43,399 nucleotides of DNA from JBLHGU01 sp047615875 (GTDB lineage Bacteria; Pseudomonadota; Gammaproteobacteria; Arenicellales; CAJQKF01). The stretch covers positions 1-43,399 of the forward strand of contig JBLHGU010000024.1 in assembly GCA_047615875.1 (NCBI GenBank), read 5' to 3'. Shown piece by piece: positions 40,237 through 43,399 of the stretch. The notes beneath the pieces were generated by a model. It was not told where the DNA came from. It saw only the letters and a list, made by a program, of their open reading frames with translations, and did no database searches. The translations under genes were made by a program, and so were the position numbers. Numbering within the stretch: position 1 is the first letter of the stretch; each line of letters starts with the position of its first letter.

Positions 40237-42441
40237 TTAATTGTCATGACGAATTGAAATCTTACCTGGCAACCCTGTCGTTACATATCCAATTACTGTA
40301 GCTGAATAGTCGCCTGCTTCTTTAAGTAGGTTAACGGTAAATTCTGTTTTGCTAATATCAATGCCAGCAATGAAACCACCGGATGTTTGTGGATCAAACA
40401 TAATGTCGGTAGTGGCATTATCCTCATAGTCAGCTAAATATTTATTTGCGTAGGCTTTGTTCTCTGTTTGAAGTGTACTAAAAATATTCTGCGCAAATAC
40501 ATCCAGAACACCTTCGTACATCGGTATTGATTCTGCATACAATTCAATATGAACTTTCGACGACTCCGCCATTTCTCCTAAATGGCCCAACAAACCAAAG
40601 CCTGTTACATCGGTACACGCGCTGACATTCTGGTTTTTTAGAATAATAGAAGACTCCTCATTTGTGCGCACCATCGTTGCAAACATTTTTGAGATAATTT
40701 TAAATTCAATTTTTGCTCGCATATGAGCGGCCAGTAAAGCACCACTACCCAGGGGTCTTGTTAGAATAATAGCATCACCGGTCTTTAAACCAGACTTCCG
40801 CAGTAATTCTTCTGGATTCGCAAATCCTGTAATTGACATACCTATAGACATCTCCGATCCTTCGCCGGTATGACCACCAACCAACGCGACCTTACATTTT
40901 CCCAACGTTTCATTTACGCCGGAGAGAAGCTGACTTAACTCGCTTTTAAGAATCTGATTTTCTGCATAAGGTAACGTCACCAGAGCCATTGCAACACTGG
41001 GTTTTGCACCCATGGCAAAAATATCGTTTAGCGCATGGTTGGTTGCGATTAAGCCGAACAAATAAGGGTCGTCGATAAAACTTCTAAATTGATCAACAGT
41101 TTTCACAACAACCTGCCCATTCGGCACTGAGAATACTGCTGAATCATCTGGAGAATCCAGGCCAATTATCAGGTTGTCGACTTCATACCCCCTAACCTCA
41201 GTGAGAACAGACTCTAATACGACACCTGACACTTTTGATCCACAGCCTCCACATCTCATATCATCTTCCGAGACATCATCACCGCCACCTTCCATTGAAA
41301 GATCGTTATATTTTCTCATCCAGCGGACATCGATCCAGTTTTTAAGTTTCCATAACCATTCACCTTGTAGGGCAAAATCTCCATAGGATGCTATTGCTGA
41401 TTTATTACCTGTTGTTATTAGTGCTAGCGTTTTCTTTTGCGGTACATACCTGGCTGGAGTTTGATTATTGACCGCCCTTTTCAATGACGCAGCAAGCACT
41501 GGCCCCTGCCTTACCGCATGCACGCCATTTCTGGGAATGACATTTTCATGTGCCGCGATGTCGCCTGCGGCAAAAATGTATGAATGAGAAACTGATCTCA
41601 AACGCCTGTCGACCTTTATAAATCCTGCGGAATCTAAAGCCAGCCCAGTTTTCAGAAGCCACGAAGGAGGTGATGCGTGTGTTGCTATAACAGCAATATC
41701 ACTTTTCAGTATTAATCCATTGCCAGTTTCAACAGTAGTTGGAGTGATTTTAGTTACAGATTGATCCAATTCAACACGAATATTCTTCTGCTGCAAAACT
41801 TTCAGAAATTTCTTCATGACGGCCGAGGTATGATTTTCCAACAGTCGAGGTTTATCCGTGACTAAACTAACCGAGACATTTATTCCCTGACCTTCTTTGC
41901 TTAATGCAAGGCTTGAAAGTCTGTGACTCAAACATAAACTTGCTTCAACTCCTCCAGCGCCTCCACCGATTACGACCACATTGAAATCTCTGGGCTGATC
42001 CAGCAATAACCTTTCTGCGCGATACCATTGTTTAAGAAAACAGCTAATGGGTTTTATTGGGATCGCAAAACTGGCGCCATTTATACTGCTCAAATTTGGT
42101 ATTGAGCCGGTATTTATAGAGAGCAGATCATAGGGCAATCCGGGTCTACTTTCGCAGTGCACAATTTTGTTGCCCACATCAATAGAAAATACTTTCGACT
42201 GCAAGAGCCGCACACCTGCTTTGATACACAAAGGCCCAAGACTTATATGGCACTCTCCTTCTGTGTAGTGACCGGCAATTAGACCCGGAATCATTCCTGA
42301 ATAAGGCGTTTCTACTTCCTCAGATACCAACACCAGTTTTATGCCATTAACCGGGTGCATAGCAAACTGGCGGATCACTTCCACGTGTGCATGTCCACCA
42401 CCCACTAACACAATGGTTTTATTAACTGGGTATGTTTTCAA
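40237..42441 (-). CDS. selD: FAD-dependent oxidoreductase–selenide, water dikinase fusion
   Basis: 734 aa. The N-terminal part (about 1-390) is a type II NADH-dehydrogenase-like flavoprotein: IVLVGGGHAHV FAD loop, PYSGMIPG, VVIGGGAGGVEASL NAD loop, and YIFAAGDIA. The C-terminal part (about 395-734) is SelD, which makes selenophosphate from selenide and ATP: RCGGCGSKV has the active Cys, LDSPDDSAVF and TVDQF bind nucleotide and metal, and VGGHTGEG and TDVTGFGLLGHL follow. The start codon is TTG at 42441; no ATG, GTG or good ribosome-binding site lies upstream before the tRNA. This fusion is known in other bacteria. It is third in the selB–tRNA-Sec–selD order. Confidence 0.92.
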   Translation of the reverse strand: MKTYPVNKTIVLVGGGHAHVEVIRQFAMHPVNGIKLVLVSEEVETPYSGMIPGLIAGHYTEGECHISLGPLCIKAGVRLLQSKVFSIDVGNKIVHCESRPGLPYDLLSINTGSIPNLSSINGASFAIPIKPISCFLKQWYRAERLLLDQPRDFNVVVIGGGAGGVEASLCLSHRLSSLALSKEGQGINVSVSLVTDKPRLLENHTSAVMKKFLKVLQQKNIRVELDQSVTKITPTTVETGNGLILKSDIAVIATHASPPSWLLKTGLALDSAGFIKVDRRLRSVSHSYIFAAGDIAAHENVIPRNGVHAVRQGPVLAASLKRAVNNQTPARYVPQKKTLALITTGNKSAIASYGDFALQGEWLWKLKNWIDVRWMRKYNDLSMEGGGDDVSEDDMRCGGCGSKVSGVVLESVLTEVRGYEVDNLIIGLDSPDDSAVFSVPNGQVVVKTVDQFRSFIDDPYLFGLIATNHALNDIFAMGAKPSVAMALVTLPYAENQILKSELSQLLSGVNETLGKCKVALVGGHTGEGSEMSIGMSITGFANPEELLRKSGLKTGDAIILTRPLGSGALLAAHMRAKIEFKIISKMFATMVRTNEESSIILKNQNVSACTDVTGFGLLGHLGEMAESSKVHIELYAESIPMYEGVLDVFAQNIFSTLQTENKAYANKYLADYEDNATTDIMFDPQTSGGFIAGIDISKTEFTVNLLKEAGDYSATVIGYVTTGLPGKISIRHDN

Positions 42442-42459
42442 TTTTTGTTTATTTTCTGA

Positions 42460-42555
42460 TGGCGGAAGAGCGTGGGAGTCGAACCCACCAGGGACGTGGT
42501 ACGCCCCTCACCGGATTTGAAGTCCGGGCGCCCCACCGGGGTGCGATCCTCTTCC
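42460..42555 (-). tRNA. selC: tRNA-Sec (UCA anticodon)
   Basis: 96 nt including encoded CCA. It starts GGAAGAG and ends CTCTTCC-G-CCA. The anticodon arm CCGGA-CTTCAAA-TCCGG carries UCA (template 42518-42520), and a long variable arm (GGGGCGT-acc-ACGTCCC) and T arm GTGGG-TTCGACT-CCCAC are typical of selenocysteine tRNA. The eighth acceptor pair that bacteria normally have appears as G·G. It lies 3 bases after the selB stop and 18 bases before the selD start. Confidence 0.96.
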
Positions 42556-42558
42556 TCT

Positions 42559-43399
42559 TCAAGCTTCATCATCAACCGCAAATAACGTTGCAGCTGATCG
42601 TCTAACGCGGCGGTTGTTACCAACTCGCGCGGTAAATCCTATGCGATCGAAGTATTCCAGTAAATGAATAGCAAAGTTTCGCCCAGTTGTGGTCTGCTTG
42701 CAATACTCAGCTACTGTGAATATTCCTTCGACAGATCTCTCTGCCAGTTCTTCAGCGGCCCAACCTAATCGAGCTAGATACGAAGTCGGTAGATAACGAT
42801 TCTTTGCCACTAATACCATCTCGCCAATCTTAACCGCGTTCTTCAAAGATTTTTCGAGTGTTCTTATATCTATGTCTAGCCCTTCCGCCGCTTGATGTAG
42901 GCTAAGTGGGCTACCAGAATTAGGCGCCAGACTGGCCGCTGCTCGCGACCAAAGTTGTCGGTCGTGTTCAGAGATATCTATCAAGTGGGGTGGCAAATGA
43001 AACCGAGCGCCACGCCGACCCAAACGCTTTTCGCTAACAAGGTAAGCTGTAGCTGCCTCTAGTATGGATGACTCTACATGGGGTTTTATAACTAACTGAA
43101 TATTTTTTAGCCCAGCCCCCGGCAGTTCAGGTTTTATCAGGTGAAAATCACCTATAGCCTGCTCGATACGATTGAGCAAGCCTTGCCATTGTGTTGAGCT
43201 GAAGATCCGTTCCTGTGGGTGACGACCTATTCGTCTTAACGAAAGCGAATCAATAAAGTCATCTGTTTGATGCCTCGGAAGATTGTGCGCAATAGAGAAT
43301 TGATTCAGCGGTACGCCGATTTCACTTATTTTTGTCAGGGCATCAAGTACGTCCCTCGAATCATGCTTATTCATGGCGTGCAGTGCTTCGATTCTGCTG
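42559..43399 (-). CDS. selB: selenocysteine-specific elongation factor, C-terminal part; 5' end outside window
   Basis: About 280 codons from the right edge to the TGA at 42561-42559; the frame is open to the edge and an internal Met at 43374 is not the start. The segment consists of the winged-helix repeats that bind the SECIS hairpin in mRNA: LGRRGARFHLPPH, then LSLHQAAEGLDIDIRTLEKSL, FTVAEYCKQTTTGRNFAIHLLEYFDRIGFTARVGNNRRVRR. The last segment is the recognisable SelB end, with RNFAIHLLEYFD and the basic R-rich recognition helix. selA would be expected upstream, outside the window. Confidence 0.93.
   Translation of the reverse strand, partial: SRIEALHAMNKHDSRDVLDALTKISEIGVPLNQFSIAHNLPRHQTDDFIDSLSLRRIGRHPQERIFSSTQWQGLLNRIEQAIGDFHLIKPELPGAGLKNIQLVIKPHVESSILEAATAYLVSEKRLGRRGARFHLPPHLIDISEHDRQLWSRAAASLAPNSGSPLSLHQAAEGLDIDIRTLEKSLKNAVKIGEMVLVAKNRYLPTSYLARLGWAAEELAERSVEGIFTVAEYCKQTTTGRNFAIHLLEYFDRIGFTARVGNNRRVRRSAATLFAVDDEA

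Noticed and set aside
42438..42623. 61-codon minus-strand open frame across the tRNA
   Set aside because: Covers tRNA-Sec and the selB end; a chance frame.
1..43399. Selenoprotein gene with in-frame TGA
   Set aside because: With selB and tRNA-Sec present I looked for genes whose homology continued past a TGA; every recognised gene ends at a natural family length.
1..43399. CRISPR array, prophage, complete insertion sequence
   Set aside because: No regularly spaced repeats, no transposase, integrase or phage structural genes seen.

Overview
The window reads as chromosome from a heterotrophic, probably marine gammaproteobacterium. Pointers are the moderate G+C, a QseB/PmrA-type two-component system, a selB–tRNA-Sec–selD selenium locus, a kbl–tdh threonine operon, and two amino-acid-type ABC importers beside catabolic enzymes. 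Taxonomy is inferred from gene types only. Coding density is high. I saw no rRNA, CRISPR array, complete insertion sequence or prophage. Two genes run off the edges: a D-2-hydroxyacid dehydrogenase on the left and selB on the right.

Region 1 (1-13.2 kb) is a block of sugar-acid/uronate-type metabolism. It holds a D-2-hydroxyacid dehydrogenase, a gluconate-5-dehydrogenase-like SDR, an L-idonate-5-dehydrogenase-like enzyme, an extended SDR, two further SDRs, a XylD-type sugar-acid dehydratase, a TIM-barrel isomerase, a MaoC hydratase, a Gfo/Idh/MocA oxidoreductase and a fused CoA-transferase. It ends with an overlapping pair: a GHMP kinase that looks like plant glucuronokinase, and a GalU-like nucleotidyltransferase. 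Together these suggest glucuronate -> glucuronate-1-P -> UDP-glucuronate. The block has no transporter, regulator or KDG aldolase inside the window.

Region 2 (13.3-18 kb) starts with a homologue of plant progesterone-5beta-reductase/iridoid synthase (PRISE). It is followed by a secreted or outer-membrane protein, a QseB/PmrA-like response regulator and a QseC-like kinase. A TTAA-N7-TTAA box lies in the promoter region upstream of that operon. A second, near-canonical box lies just after it, before an unlisted 48-codon single-TM protein gene.

Region 3 (18-31 kb) is amino-acid and amine metabolism. One operon has a HisN-like phosphatase, a trimethylamine-dehydrogenase-like flavoprotein and an aminotransferase. 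A divergent ornithine-cyclodeaminase-family gene and a polar amino acid ABC importer follow. Next come a threonine-synthase-like (THNSL-type) gene, tdh (without its usual structural zinc cysteines), kbl, and a divergent Lrp-family regulator with an Lrp-consensus palindrome between it and kbl.

Region 4 (31-40.2 kb) is the best candidate for an undescribed system. A divergent LysR regulator faces a run of genes: a 2-oxoglutarate/Fe(II) oxygenase, an M24 metalloprotein resembling the DMSP lyase DddP, an aromatic-amino-acid-lyase homologue whose MIO triad and catalytic Tyr are altered, and a complete LivKHMGF importer. I infer uptake and stepwise breakdown of an unidentified amino-acid-like or zwitterionic compound.

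Region 5 (40.2-43.4 kb) carries selB (3' part), tRNA-Sec and an FAD-oxidoreductase–SelD fusion, tightly packed in that transcriptional order on the minus strand. I recognised no selenoprotein gene in the window.
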